Shown: positions 6,124 through 12,453 of the stretch, one piece after another | How positions within the stretch are numbered: position 1 is the stretch's first letter | Layout of the letters: each line of letters opens with the position of its first letter | From: Streptococcaceae bacterium AM104-57 | GTDB lineage: Bacteria; Bacillota; Bacilli; Lactobacillales; Streptococcaceae | Reading direction: 5' to 3' | Assembly (NCBI GenBank): GCA_027659245.1 | Contig: JAQDPW010000034.1 | Coordinates: forward strand, 1-13,692 | DNA: 13,692 nt | The notes under the pieces: model-generated | The model's database searches: none | What the model was told of the DNA's origin: nothing | The model's input: the letters and a program-made list of their open reading frames with translations, nothing else | Made by a program: the position numbers and the translations under genes

Positions 6124-6262
6124 ATTAGCAATCAAACTTTGACGCGGTAGCTGATTGAACTTTTTGTTCGTCTTTTAGACTCCAAAAAGCTCCTAATCAT
6201 CCTCGCAGGGCTGGGACTACGAAATCGAGACTTTGTCTATAGATTTCTGTCCCACCGCCTTT
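6124..6262 (-). repeat. Structured intergenic element downstream of trxB (possible SPRITE-like repeat)
   Basis: No ORF. On the minus strand, directly after the trxB stop, a long imperfect hairpin (6259-6209) pairs GGTGGGAC with GTCCCAGCC and inner GAAATC with GATTTC, without a T-run. Further on, CAATCA (6129-6134) and TGATTG (6152-6157) form another inverted repeat, and then comes the terminator at 6083-6123. The motifs GGTGGGACAGAAATC and GATTTCGTAGTCCC are, from memory, of a kind dispersed in pneumococcal intergenic regions. The block with its terminator may be a member of the terminator-like SPRITE repeat family. Family assignment is uncertain. Confidence 0.45.
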
Positions 6263-7174
6263 TTAATAATGCTCAGTAATAAATTTATAGGCTTCTTGGC
6301 CTGCAATAGCACCATCTCCAACTGCTGTTGTAACTTGGCGAAGGTCTTTCTGACGAACATCTCCAACTGCAAAGACACCTGCAACACTTGTCTTCATGTG
6401 GTCATCTGTCACAATCCAACCTGACTCATCTTGGATTTGTAAATCTTTTGTAAAATCGCTAACTGGATCTAAACCAACATAGATAAAGACTCCACCAAAG
6501 GCATGTTCACTCACTTGATTTGTTTTAACATTTTCAATGACAACTGACTCCACACGGTTTTCACCCTTGATTTCTTTGACAACAGAATCCCAAATAAATT
6601 TGATTTTATCATTAGCAAAGGCGCGGTCTTGCAAGACCTTTTGGGCACGAAGCTCATCACGACGGTGAACGATGGTTACAGTTTTGGCAAACTGAGTTAA
6701 GAAGATAGCTTCTTCAACAGCCGAATCTCCACCACCTACAACCAATAAATCTTGGTCACGGAAAAAGGCTCCGTCACAAACCGCACAGTAAGAAACACCT
6801 CGACTATTCAGTTCTTCTTCACCTGGAACCCCCAAGAGACGATGCTTAGAACCTGTCGCTACAATAACTGTGCGCGTTTCATAAACTTGGTCGTCTGTGA
6901 CGACTTTTTTAAATTCTCCATGGTCCTCAACATTTGCAACGAAACCATAGAGATGCTCAACACCCAGATTTTCAAGAGGTTCAAACATTTTTTCAGCTAA
7001 TTCAGGACCACTGATATTAGCATAACCTGGATAGTTTTCAATGTCAGAAGTATTATTCATCTGACCTCCTGGAAGGCCCCCTTCAATCAAAGCCACTTTG
7101 AGATTGCTGCGAGCTGCATACAGGGCTGCAGTCATCCCAGCAGGGCCTGCACCGATAATAATCGTATCGTACAT
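6263..7174 (-). CDS. trxB: Thioredoxin reductase (NADPH)
   Basis: Reduces thioredoxin with NADPH through FAD and a redox dithiol, maintaining cytosolic thiols. The 303-aa length is that of the low-molecular-weight bacterial TrxB. Visible in order: FAD-binding IIGAGPAGMTAALYA (6-20), redox centre CAVC (Cys130, Cys133) in SYCAVCDGAFF, NADPH-binding VVGGGDSAVEEA (145-156) with HRR (170-172), and the second FAD motif GVFAVGDVR (266-274). Because CAVC and the NADPH HRR are both intact it is a true thioredoxin reductase rather than a ferredoxin-NADP reductase. The ATG follows AAGGAAAGAGA. It has its own promoter but could also be read from the DUF4059 gene 65 bp upstream, and sits beside a possible cystine ABC transporter. 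Confidence 0.96.
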   Translation of the reverse strand: MYDTIIIGAGPAGMTAALYAARSNLKVALIEGGLPGGQMNNTSDIENYPGYANISGPELAEKMFEPLENLGVEHLYGFVANVEDHGEFKKVVTDDQVYETRTVIVATGSKHRLLGVPGEEELNSRGVSYCAVCDGAFFRDQDLLVVGGGDSAVEEAIFLTQFAKTVTIVHRRDELRAQKVLQDRAFANDKIKFIWDSVVKEIKGENRVESVVIENVKTNQVSEHAFGGVFIYVGLDPVSDFTKDLQIQDESGWIVTDDHMKTSVAGVFAVGDVRQKDLRQVTTAVGDGAIAGQEAYKFITEHY

Positions 7175-7207
7175 TCTCTTTCCTTCTTTCTTGTTGTAAC
7201 TATTTTT

Positions 7208-7236
7208 ATTCTAACGAATTAAATCCCATTTTACAA
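7208..7236 (-). promoter_or_regulatory. trxB promoter
   Basis: The minus strand reads TTGTAA (7236-7231), a 17-bp spacer, then TAGAAT (7213-7208), 33 bp before the trxB ATG. It lies entirely in the gap after the DUF4059 stop, so trxB can be transcribed independently. Confidence 0.6.
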
Positions 7237-7239
7237 CTA

Positions 7240-7464
7240 TTAAGCCTTGAGAACCAACAAAATGCTCATGGTTGCAAATGACAATACTGGAATTGTTAAA
7301 ACTCCAATCATAATCATATCGTAGAGATGGGCTTGACGTGCTTTAGCAGTTTTGTCAACCCCCGACAGAGCTCTAAGTCCAATCCAGAGTCCCAAAATAA
7401 TCAAGACCAGTAGAATTGTCAACACTAAACTCTCTAAATACAAAGCAAATAGCTGAACTAACAT
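7240..7464 (-). CDS. Small two-helix membrane protein, DUF4059 family
   Basis: A 74-aa protein with two predicted transmembrane helices (about 7-29, LYLESLVLTILLVLIILGLW; about 49-72, MIMIGVLTIPVLSFATMSIL) joined by a polar loop with a KARQAH stretch. It matches my memory of the streptococcal DUF4059 proteins that sit beside trxB and an amino-acid ABC transporter; function is unknown. I chose the ATG at 7464 because AGAGAGAG precedes it; the in-frame ATG at 7476 has no ribosome site. It lies between the ABC transporter genes and trxB, all in the same direction, so it may modulate transport or thiol metabolism, but that rests on context only. Confidence 0.75.
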   Translation of the reverse strand: MLVQLFALYLESLVLTILLVLIILGLWIGLRALSGVDKTAKARQAHLYDMIMIGVLTIPVLSFATMSILLVLKA

Positions 7465-7501
7465 GCTCTCTCTCATTTCTATTAATTTTAAAGAGCAAAC
7501 C

Positions 7502-7520
7502 CAGTTAGCCTAGCTAACTG
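7502..7520 (-). terminator. Perfect hairpin after the ABC transporter operon
   Basis: CAGTTAGC and GCTAACTG pair perfectly over 8 bp around a 3-nt loop, 23 bp downstream of the ATPase stop. On the minus strand it is followed by GGTTTGCTCTTT, a poor T-run. It may be a weak terminator for the transporter genes or a leader hairpin of the DUF4059-trxB transcript. Confidence 0.5.
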
Positions 7521-7537
7521 AGTCTTTCTTATCTTCT

Positions 7538-7546
7538 ATTATATCA
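7538..7546 (-). promoter_or_regulatory. Candidate extended -10 promoter of DUF4059 overlapping the ABC stop codon
   Basis: The minus strand reads TGATATAAT, a perfect TATAAT with TGn, where TGA is also the stop codon of the ATPase gene (7546-7544). A weak -35 candidate TTACAA lies 16 bp upstream. The transcript would start near 7531 and carry the 7502-7520 hairpin in its leader. Confidence 0.45.
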
Positions 7547-8287
7547 AATATAGGTCCGTTTGTAACTAGCAAAGAATTCTTTTGTTCGTTCTTCTTTTGG
7601 ATGATTGATAATCTCATCTGGTGTTCCAGACTCAATAATCTTTCCTTTATCCAAGAACAAAACCTTATCAGCTACTTGAGAAACAAAGGACATATCGTGA
7701 CTGACTAAAATCATAGTTTGACCAGATTTGGCAGCATTAGCAATAGATCGTTCTACCTCACCAACTAATTCTGGATCAAGGGCTGAAGTAGGTTCATCCA
7801 AAAGTAAGACGTCTGGTTTCATGGCTAGGGCACGCGCTATAGCGACCCGTTGTTTTTGTCCACCTGATAAGTGGCGAGGATAGTGCTGTTCACGATCTGA
7901 AAGACCAACCTTAGCCAACTCTTCTTTGGCAATCTTAGTTGCTTCTTCGTTCGATAGTTTTTTAACTACCACCAAGCCTTCTTTAACATTGTCTAGCGCT
8001 GTTCTACGCTCAAATAAATTAAACTGTTGGAAAACCATGGATAATTTACGACGAAGTGTCAGGATCTCATCTTGAGTAATTTGAGAAAAATCAACTGAAA
8101 AGTCATCGATTTGAATGCTTCCACTATCAGGTGTTTCAAGATAGTTTAGGCTACGGAGAAAGGTGGATTTTCCAGCCCCTGAAGAACCAATCAAGGCAAC
8201 AACCTCTCCTTTTTGAATATCTAAATTCAGATGATCCAAGACGGTTTGACCTGAAAAGGATTTGCTTAAATTTGAAATCTTAATCAT
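7544..8287 (-). CDS. Polar amino-acid ABC transporter, ATP-binding protein
   Basis: A 247-aa ABC ATPase of the GlnQ/HisP/TcyC type. Walker A GSSGAGKS (34-41), Q-loop FQQ (86-88), signature LSGGQ (140-144), Walker B LLLDEP (161-166) and H-loop His197 are intact. It energises amino-acid import at the inner face of the membrane together with the permease, whose stop codon overlaps its ATG by one base (TAATG). No substrate-binding protein is encoded in the window, so one must be supplied from elsewhere. From memory, the pneumococcal homologues have been linked to cystine import (TcyBC); the neighbouring trxB makes a sulfur/thiol link plausible, but the sequence alone shows only the polar amino-acid class. 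Confidence 0.93.
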   Translation of the reverse strand: MIKISNLSKSFSGQTVLDHLNLDIQKGEVVALIGSSGAGKSTFLRSLNYLETPDSGSIQIDDFSVDFSQITQDEILTLRRKLSMVFQQFNLFERRTALDNVKEGLVVVKKLSNEEATKIAKEELAKVGLSDREQHYPRHLSGGQKQRVAIARALAMKPDVLLLDEPTSALDPELVGEVERSIANAAKSGQTMILVSHDMSFVSQVADKVLFLDKGKIIESGTPDEIINHPKEERTKEFFASYKRTYI

Positions 8288-9087
8288 TAGCGAAGGTCTC
8301 CTTTCACATCTGTTTCCACATTATCTGGTGCTTCGATTGCCATCTTTTTCTCAATAAAGCGACCAAGATTTTCAATGGCGATATTCACTACCCAATAAAC
8401 TAGGGCGACCGAGATGAAACGCTCAAAGTAACGATAGTCTGCACCACCCAAAATCTGAGCTTGGGCAAAAACTTCCACAACACCTGCACTAAAGGCTAGG
8501 GAAGTTCTCTTGGTCAAGCCAATCAAGGAGTTAATCAAGGTTGGTGTTGCAACCACTGCTGCATTGGGAATAATCACACGACGATAAACTTGCGCACGTG
8601 TCATACCGAGACTGCGAGCGGCTTCAATCTCCCCAGGATTGACAGAAAGAATAGCGGCACGGATAGTTTCACTAGCGTAGGCTGCTTCATTAAAGGCGAA
8701 GGCGACAATGGCAAATGTTGCTGCTGGAATTGCATTAATGTTTAAAGAGGTTCCCCATTGTTGATTCAGTGCTTTTAGAGCTAGTGGAATCCCGTAATAG
8801 GTCAACATCAGTTGAACTAAAATTGGAGTTCCTTTTAAGAAACTAACGAAAAAAGCTTGTAATGGATAAAGAAATCTAACTCTGTTAATTTTCACAATAG
8901 CAAAGACTAGTGCTAGCATGATACCGAAAAAAGCACCACATACTGTCAACATCAAGGTTGTGGGTAATTGTTGGACAATTCTTGGAATACCATCAAAAAC
9001 CGAACGCCAGCTAAAGAGTTTGCCGTCTGGGATATACTGCATCAAGTTTTGGTACCAATCTGATGCTAAAAGTGTTGTAACGTTCAT
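8287..9087 (-). CDS. Polar amino-acid ABC transporter, permease (HisM/GlnP family)
   Basis: A 266-aa integral membrane permease. After a roughly 35-residue N-terminal stretch there are about five transmembrane segments (near 42-66, 76-98, 122-137, 180-210, 224-242), and the cytoplasmic EAA loop is clear: GEIEAARSLGMTRAQVYRRV and the following IIPNA (152-175), where the ATPase docks. FLKGTPILVQL (83-93) is typical of the His/Glu/Arg/opine permease family. The ATG is preceded by AGGAGAGG. It forms a two-gene operon with the ATPase. A single permease gene suggests a homodimer. Substrate is inferred, with cystine a reasonable candidate. Confidence 0.92.
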   Translation of the reverse strand: MNVTTLLASDWYQNLMQYIPDGKLFSWRSVFDGIPRIVQQLPTTLMLTVCGAFFGIMLALVFAIVKINRVRFLYPLQAFFVSFLKGTPILVQLMLTYYGIPLALKALNQQWGTSLNINAIPAATFAIVAFAFNEAAYASETIRAAILSVNPGEIEAARSLGMTRAQVYRRVIIPNAAVVATPTLINSLIGLTKRTSLAFSAGVVEVFAQAQILGGADYRYFERFISVALVYWVVNIAIENLGRFIEKKMAIEAPDNVETDVKGDLR

Positions 9088-9114
9088 AGAAACATCCTCT
9101 CCTGATAATGATTC

Positions 9115-9123
9115 ATTCTATCA
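9115..9123 (-). promoter_or_regulatory. Candidate extended -10 promoter of the ABC transporter operon
   Basis: The minus strand reads TGATAGAAT (TGn plus TAGAAT) about 28 bp before the permease ATG; the -35 region (TTTTAA at 17-bp spacing) is weak. The remainder of the gap to 9244 is AT-rich with only a short AGAC/GTCT hairpin (near 9160-9174) and no recognisable riboswitch or T-box. Confidence 0.45.
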
Positions 9124-9244
9124 TACTTCTGCTCTGATTAAAAATATTTGCTACGGGTAAAGACTTTCTGGGTCTAAATACTAGTTTAACACACTTTTAG
9201 AGAAGCCAGACATATATTATTTTTATCAAAGAGATAGACAAAAC

Positions 9245-9602
9245 CTAATTCAAACCGAGCTCTTCATAGGCTTTGCGATAGCCAATTTGCTGAATCTGTC
9301 CACCTTTAACAAGAATTGGACGTTTGAGTAACATGCCATCACTAGCTAAGAGTTTAGCTGCTTCTTGTTTTGACATGCTTCCGACCTTATCTTTCAAGCC
9401 TAGCTCACGATATTTGATACCACTAGTATTGAAAAATTGCTTCAATTCAAATCCCGAAGTTTCGAGCCAGTTTAAAATGACCTTTTCACTCGGAGTCTCT
9501 TCAACGATATGAACATCTTTATATTCTAGTCCGAGTTGATCTAATTCTTTCTTAGCTTTTTTTGCAGGTTGTACATTTTGGATATTCGATAAATTCTAAC
9601 AT
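9245..9602 (-). pseudogene. ArsC/Spx-like reductase-family gene, frameshifted at an A7 run
   Basis: From the ATG at 9602 the frame reads MLEFIEYPKCTTCKKS and stops after 16 codons. The stop follows a run of seven A (T7 on the plus strand, 9557-9563) directly after the CTTC thiol motif. Removing one A restores an open frame to the stop at 9245. It continues KAKKELDQLGLEYKDVHIVEE and includes ELKQFFNTSGIKYRELGL and PILVKGGQIQQIGY, giving 118 aa, the usual size of ArsC/Spx-family proteins. The 358-bp length is 3n+1, confirming a single-base insertion. The rest shows no other lesion, so the mutation is recent, phase-variable or a sequencing error. The CxxC and the RPILV region suggest an arsenate-reductase-like/YffB-type member rather than Spx proper. 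It is the last gene of the GNAT-ogt-arsC unit, 12 bp after ogt. Confidence 0.88.
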
Positions 9603-9614
9603 TTTCTTCTCTTT

Positions 9615-10127
9615 CTATTCTATATTCTCTTTAAATGTTGCATTTTCATGCTTCAAGAGCCAAGCTTTCTTTTCAACTCCCGAAGCATAGCCTGTCAGGC
9701 GATTGCCAGCACCGAGTACGCGGTGACAAGGTACTAGGATTGACCAAGGATTTCGGCCTACAGCTCCTCCGATAGCTTGAGGAGAAGCTACATGCAAGTC
9801 CTTAGCTATTTGACCATAAGTAACTGTCTGCCCAAAGGGTATTTCCCGTAGATAAGACCAAACTTTCTTTTCAAATTCACTTCCAATCGGAGCCAGAGGA
9901 AGCTCAGATAGGTCTTGAACTTGTCCTGAAAAATAGCTATCCAAATAAGAAGCAACTTGGTTCAAAACTGGATGGCTTGGAACATCAACGATACACCCAG
10001 CTTCCAAACCTCTCTCAAAATGTTTCTGACCTTGAAACCAAATGCCAAGCAAGTAGTGGTCATCAGCAACAAGTGAGAGCTCCCCTACGGGAGAAACATA
10101 GAGCATTTTTGCATACTTTTTAGGCAT
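9615..10127 (-). CDS. ogt: Methylated-DNA--protein-cysteine S-methyltransferase
   Basis: A suicide repair enzyme that transfers alkyl groups from O6-alkylguanine (and O4-alkylthymine) in DNA to its own cysteine. The 170-aa protein has an N-terminal domain (about 8-75) and the C-terminal catalytic domain with the helix-turn-helix region FGQTVTYGQIAKDLHVASPQ (98-117), GGAVGRNP (120-127), acceptor Cys134 in LVPCHRVLG and GYASGVEKKAWLLKHE (146-161). The first ATG overlaps the end of the GNAT gene by 8 bp; neither it nor the next ATG (codon 8) has a good ribosome site, so translation is probably coupled to the gene upstream. Confidence 0.95.
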   Translation of the reverse strand: MPKKYAKMLYVSPVGELSLVADDHYLLGIWFQGQKHFERGLEAGCIVDVPSHPVLNQVASYLDSYFSGQVQDLSELPLAPIGSEFEKKVWSYLREIPFGQTVTYGQIAKDLHVASPQAIGGAVGRNPWSILVPCHRVLGAGNRLTGYASGVEKKAWLLKHENATFKENIE

Positions 10128-10620
10128 TGGATTTTAATTTTTGATAGGCTAGTCGTTCTCCATCTACTGGAACCTTCCCAACCTTTTTAAAGCCAAGCTT
10201 TTTAAAGATATGTTGCATAGGCTTATTTTCAGCGTGCGTATCTGAACGAAAATCTAGGTAATCAAACCCTTCAATCAAGCCTTCCAAGAAGGTCTGGGCA
10301 ACACCTTGGCCTTGGACATCTGCTGCCACAGCAATACGATGAAAAACTAGATACTCTGTCTCTCCTCCTTGCCATTTGCCTTCATAAATAGCTTCATAGG
10401 CAGATTCTGGACTCTTAGTTACTGCTGCATAGGCTAAGAGCTCTCCTTCTTCTAAAGCTACATAGGCTTGACCTGAGATGATATCATCAATAATAATATC
10501 AGCATTGGGATAACCATTTTGCCACTGAGTGCTACCAGCTTCCGCCAAGCATTTTTTAGCATCCTCAATTACCTGCATAATTGCATCAACTTCATTTGGA
10601 AAAGCTAAACGAATTTCCAT
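10120..10620 (-). CDS. GNAT-family N-acetyltransferase
   Basis: A 166-aa protein with the GNAT fold. The conserved motif A is visible as VFHRIAVAADVQGQGVAQTF (acetyl-CoA pyrophosphate loop VQGQGVA), followed by FRSDTHAENKPMQHIFKKLG and F, the usual C-terminal motif B. Substrate unknown. I chose the ATG at 10620 because AGGAG precedes it at good spacing and the fold starts with MEIRLAFPNEVDAI; an in-frame ATG further upstream at 10656 would lie on the promoter. It is the first gene of an operon with ogt and the broken ArsC-like gene. Confidence 0.88.
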   Translation of the reverse strand: MEIRLAFPNEVDAIMQVIEDAKKCLAEAGSTQWQNGYPNADIIIDDIISGQAYVALEEGELLAYAAVTKSPESAYEAIYEGKWQGGETEYLVFHRIAVAADVQGQGVAQTFLEGLIEGFDYLDFRSDTHAENKPMQHIFKKLGFKKVGKVPVDGERLAYQKLKSNA

Positions 10621-10651
10621 CTTATCTCCTCTTTTCTGACTAGCTTCTCTC

Positions 10652-10680
10652 ATCATAGCATAATTTAAGGCTTTCTACAA
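10652..10680 (-). promoter_or_regulatory. Promoter of the GNAT-ogt-arsC operon
   Basis: The minus strand reads TTGTAG (10680-10675), 17 bp, then TATGAT (10657-10652) with a TGn extension (TGC). It is divergent from the DUF1836 promoter: the two -35 boxes are separated by only 11 bp. Confidence 0.7.
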
Positions 10681-10691
10681 GCAGTTAAAAC

Positions 10692-10720
10692 TTGACTTTT
10701 TGTTTCTATTATTTTATAAT
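10692..10720 (+). promoter_or_regulatory. Promoter of the DUF1836-hlyIII operon
   Basis: TTGACT (10692-10697), 17-bp spacer, TATAAT (10715-10720), close to the sigma-A consensus. The expected start near 10727 lies inside the palindrome at 10719-10739. Confidence 0.85.
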
Positions 10721-10739
10721 CTAGTTATCAAAACTAGAT
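10719..10739. promoter_or_regulatory. Palindrome over -10/+1, candidate operator
   Basis: Perfect 8-bp arms ATCTAGTT and AACTAGAT are separated by 5 bp (atcaa). It begins on the last two bases of the -10 box and covers the predicted start site, the classical position for a repressor. The adjacent gene encodes a DNA-binding-type protein, so autoregulation is a reasonable guess. Alternatively it is a 5' hairpin of the mRNA. Confidence 0.6.
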
Positions 10740-10754
10740 AAACAGGAGTTGGAA

Positions 10755-11210
10755 ATGAAATCTACTTTTTCCTACCCAGAATGGGACGAAATTCCAAACA
10801 TTGATCTCTATTTGGATCAGGTCCTACTTTATGTGAATAAAGTTTGTTCCCCTATTTCTCTTGCTAAAGAGAAAGGTTTAACTGCATCAATGGTGAACAA
10901 CTATGTGAAGCACGGCTATATCAGTAAACCTGAAAAGAAAAAATACCAACGCAAACAAATCGCCCGATTGATTGCTATCACAACACTCAAGTCTGTTTTT
11001 TCAATCCAGGAAATTGCTCAAACCCTAAACACCCTACACACAGAGACTAACTCACAAGAACTTTACAATGCTTTTGTGGACTATATGAATGAAGACCTAG
11101 ACCCAGCTAATCCAATCATTCAAGCAAGCTGTCAAACGGTCAAACTTTATCATCAAACACTAGCACTAGTCTATACAGAAAATGAAGAGGAGGAAACAAA
11201 TGAATACTAG
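10755..11210 (+). CDS. DUF1836 family, MerR-like helix-turn-helix protein
   Basis: A 151-aa cytosolic protein. Residues about 33-85 (ISLAKEKGLTASMVNNYVKH, then GYISKPEKKKYQRKQIARL and on to TTLKSVFSI) look like a MerR-type winged helix with a basic recognition region, as in the DUF1836 family; the C-terminus (140-151) is strongly acidic. No known target. I chose the ATG at 10755, six bases after AGGAG (10744-10748); an in-frame TTG at 10749 abuts the ribosome site and is unlikely. Its stop overlaps the start of the hemolysin III gene by 11 bp, so the two are coupled. The palindrome on its promoter suggests it controls its own operon. Confidence 0.8.
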   Translation: MKSTFSYPEWDEIPNIDLYLDQVLLYVNKVCSPISLAKEKGLTASMVNNYVKHGYISKPEKKKYQRKQIARLIAITTLKSVFSIQEIAQTLNTLHTETNSQELYNAFVDYMNEDLDPANPIIQASCQTVKLYHQTLALVYTENEEEETNEY

Positions 11211-11847
11211 TTTTAAACTTAGCAAGCGCCTTAGTTTTGGAGAAGAAATAGCAAACAGTGTCACCCATGCTGTAGGGGCACTTATCATGCTGATTTTGCT
11301 CCCTATCTCATCGACTTATAGTTATGAAGCTCATGGATTTTTATCGTCTGTCGGTGTGTCCATCTTCGTCATCAGCCTCTTTCTTATGTTTCTTTCATCG
11401 ACTATTTATCATTCTATGGCTTATGGTTCCACTCATAAATATGTGTTACGAATTATCGACCATTCCATGATTTATGTTGCCATTGCTGGCTCCTATACTC
11501 CTGTTGTTTTGACCTTGATGAATAACTGGTTTGGTTATCTGATTATCGCCATTCAGTGGGGAACAACTATTTTTGGTATTCTTTATAAAATCTTTGCCAA
11601 AAAAGTCAATGAAAGATTTAGTCTGATACTCTACCTCATCATGGGTTGGCTAGTTGTGGCTATCCTACCAGCAATTATCAGTCAAACAAATCCAATCTTT
11701 TGGACTCTTATGGTATCAGGTGGGCTTTGCTATACAGTTGGTGCTGGTTTTTATGCTAAGAAGAAACCTTACTTCCACATGATCTGGCATCTCTTCATTC
11801 TGGCAGCTTCAGCTCTCCAATATATTGCTATTGTTTATTACATGTAA
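11200..11847 (+). CDS. Hemolysin III / PAQR-family membrane protein
   Basis: A 215-aa protein with about seven transmembrane helices of the HlyIII (YqfA/PAQR-like) family. Conserved positions are EEIANSVTHAVGA (15-27, His23), SSTIYHSM (66-73, Ser67 and His71), RIIDHSMIYVAIAGSYTP (84-101, Asp87 and His88) and YFHMIWHLFILAAS (191-204, His193 and His197). The histidines match the metal-binding site of PAQR receptors, where a zinc-dependent hydrolase-like activity is proposed; hemolytic function of bacterial members is doubtful. The ATG at 11200 follows AGAGGAGG; an in-frame ATG at 11182 inside the upstream gene lacks one. It is the second gene of the DUF1836 operon and ends at a bidirectional terminator. 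Confidence 0.92.
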   Translation: MNTSFKLSKRLSFGEEIANSVTHAVGALIMLILLPISSTYSYEAHGFLSSVGVSIFVISLFLMFLSSTIYHSMAYGSTHKYVLRIIDHSMIYVAIAGSYTPVVLTLMNNWFGYLIIAIQWGTTIFGILYKIFAKKVNERFSLILYLIMGWLVVAILPAIISQTNPIFWTLMVSGGLCYTVGAGFYAKKKPYFHMIWHLFILAASALQYIAIVYYM

Positions 11848-11882
11848 AAAAGAAGTTGGGAAAAATCCCAACCTCTTTTTTT
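11848..11882. terminator. Bidirectional terminator between hlyIII and pdxT
   Basis: The stem GTTGGGA/TCCCAAC with loop AAAA extends past one mismatch (A-C) into AAAAAAGA/TCTTTTTT, with T-runs in both directions. It starts right at the hlyIII stop and touches the pdxT stop codon, serving both convergent units. Confidence 0.88.
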
Positions 11883-12453
11883 ATTTACACATATTCATAA
11901 AGTACTGATGCAAACGAAGATCATTTGTCAATTCAGGATGAAAGGAGGTTACCAGCATATTCTTTTCTTGTGCCGCAACGATTTGATGATTCACTACTGC
12001 CAGAACATCAACACCCTTACCAACTTCACTAATAATAGGTCCACGGATAAAGGTCATTGGAATTTTACCAACGCCCTTGCAGTCAGCTTCTATATAAAAG
12101 CTTCCTAGCTGACGTCCATAGGCATTGCGCTCTACTACTATGTCCATAGTCGCTAGATGGCTTTCCTCTTTAGAAGTGATTTGTTTTGCTAGCAAAATCA
12201 AACCAGCACAAGTCCCAAAGACTGGTAAACCATTGAGAATAGCCTCTCTTAGAGGAAGTAGCATCTGCTGGTCACGTAGGAGTTTTCCCATAGCTGTCGA
12301 CTCACCTCCAGGTAAAATCAAACCTGACAGCTCACTTCGATGCTGCTGAAAGTCTTCTAGATTTCGCAGTTCAACACTTTCAACTCCTAGTTTGGCAAGG
12401 ACTTTCTCATGCTCTACAAAGGCGCCTTGCAAGGCCAATATTCCAATTTTCAT
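11881..12453 (-). CDS. pdxT: PLP synthase glutaminase subunit
   Basis: Glutaminase of the deoxyxylulose-5-phosphate-independent vitamin B6 pathway: it releases ammonia from glutamine and channels it to PdxS in a 12+12 complex. The 190-aa class I amidotransferase shows [16 protein letters not shown] (46-60), the nucleophile Cys82 in [11 protein letters not shown] (79-89), [13 protein letters not shown] (107-119) and the His172/Glu174 pair in SFHPEL, completing the triad. The pdxS stop and the pdxT start abut with no gap (TAG-ATG), so the subunits are translationally coupled. Confidence 0.97.
   Translation of the reverse strand: MKIGILALQGAFVEHEKVLAKLGVESVELRNLEDFQQHRSELSGLILPGGESTAMGKLLRDQQMLLPLREAILNGLPVFGTCAGLILLAKQITSKEESHLATMDIVVERNAYGRQLGSFYIEADCKGVGKIPMTFIRGPIISEVGKGVDVLAVVNHQIVAAQEKNMLVTSFHPELTNDLRLHQYFMNMCK

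Noticed and set aside
6752..7000. 82-codon frame on the plus strand opposite trxB, and similar frames opposite pdxS, pdxT, nagB and the permease
   Set aside because: All lie opposite well-conserved genes, lack ribosome sites and resemble no protein family; they reflect codon structure of the true strand.
7544..9087. Incomplete or degraded ABC transporter because no binding protein is encoded
   Set aside because: Both genes are intact with all motifs, and orphan permease-ATPase pairs served by distant binding proteins are common in streptococci.
9088..9244. T-box or riboswitch leader before the amino-acid transporter
   Set aside because: The only hairpin is a 4-bp AGAC/GTCT pair, there is no T-box core motif or terminator, and the predicted promoter leaves too short a leader.
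10749..10754. TTG start for the DUF1836 gene
   Set aside because: TTG touches the AGGAG ribosome site with no spacing, whereas the ATG six bases further is ideally placed.
11200..11847. Hemolysin as a virulence toxin
   Set aside because: The product belongs to the HlyIII/PAQR integral membrane family, for which a true cytolytic role is doubtful; the name alone is not evidence.
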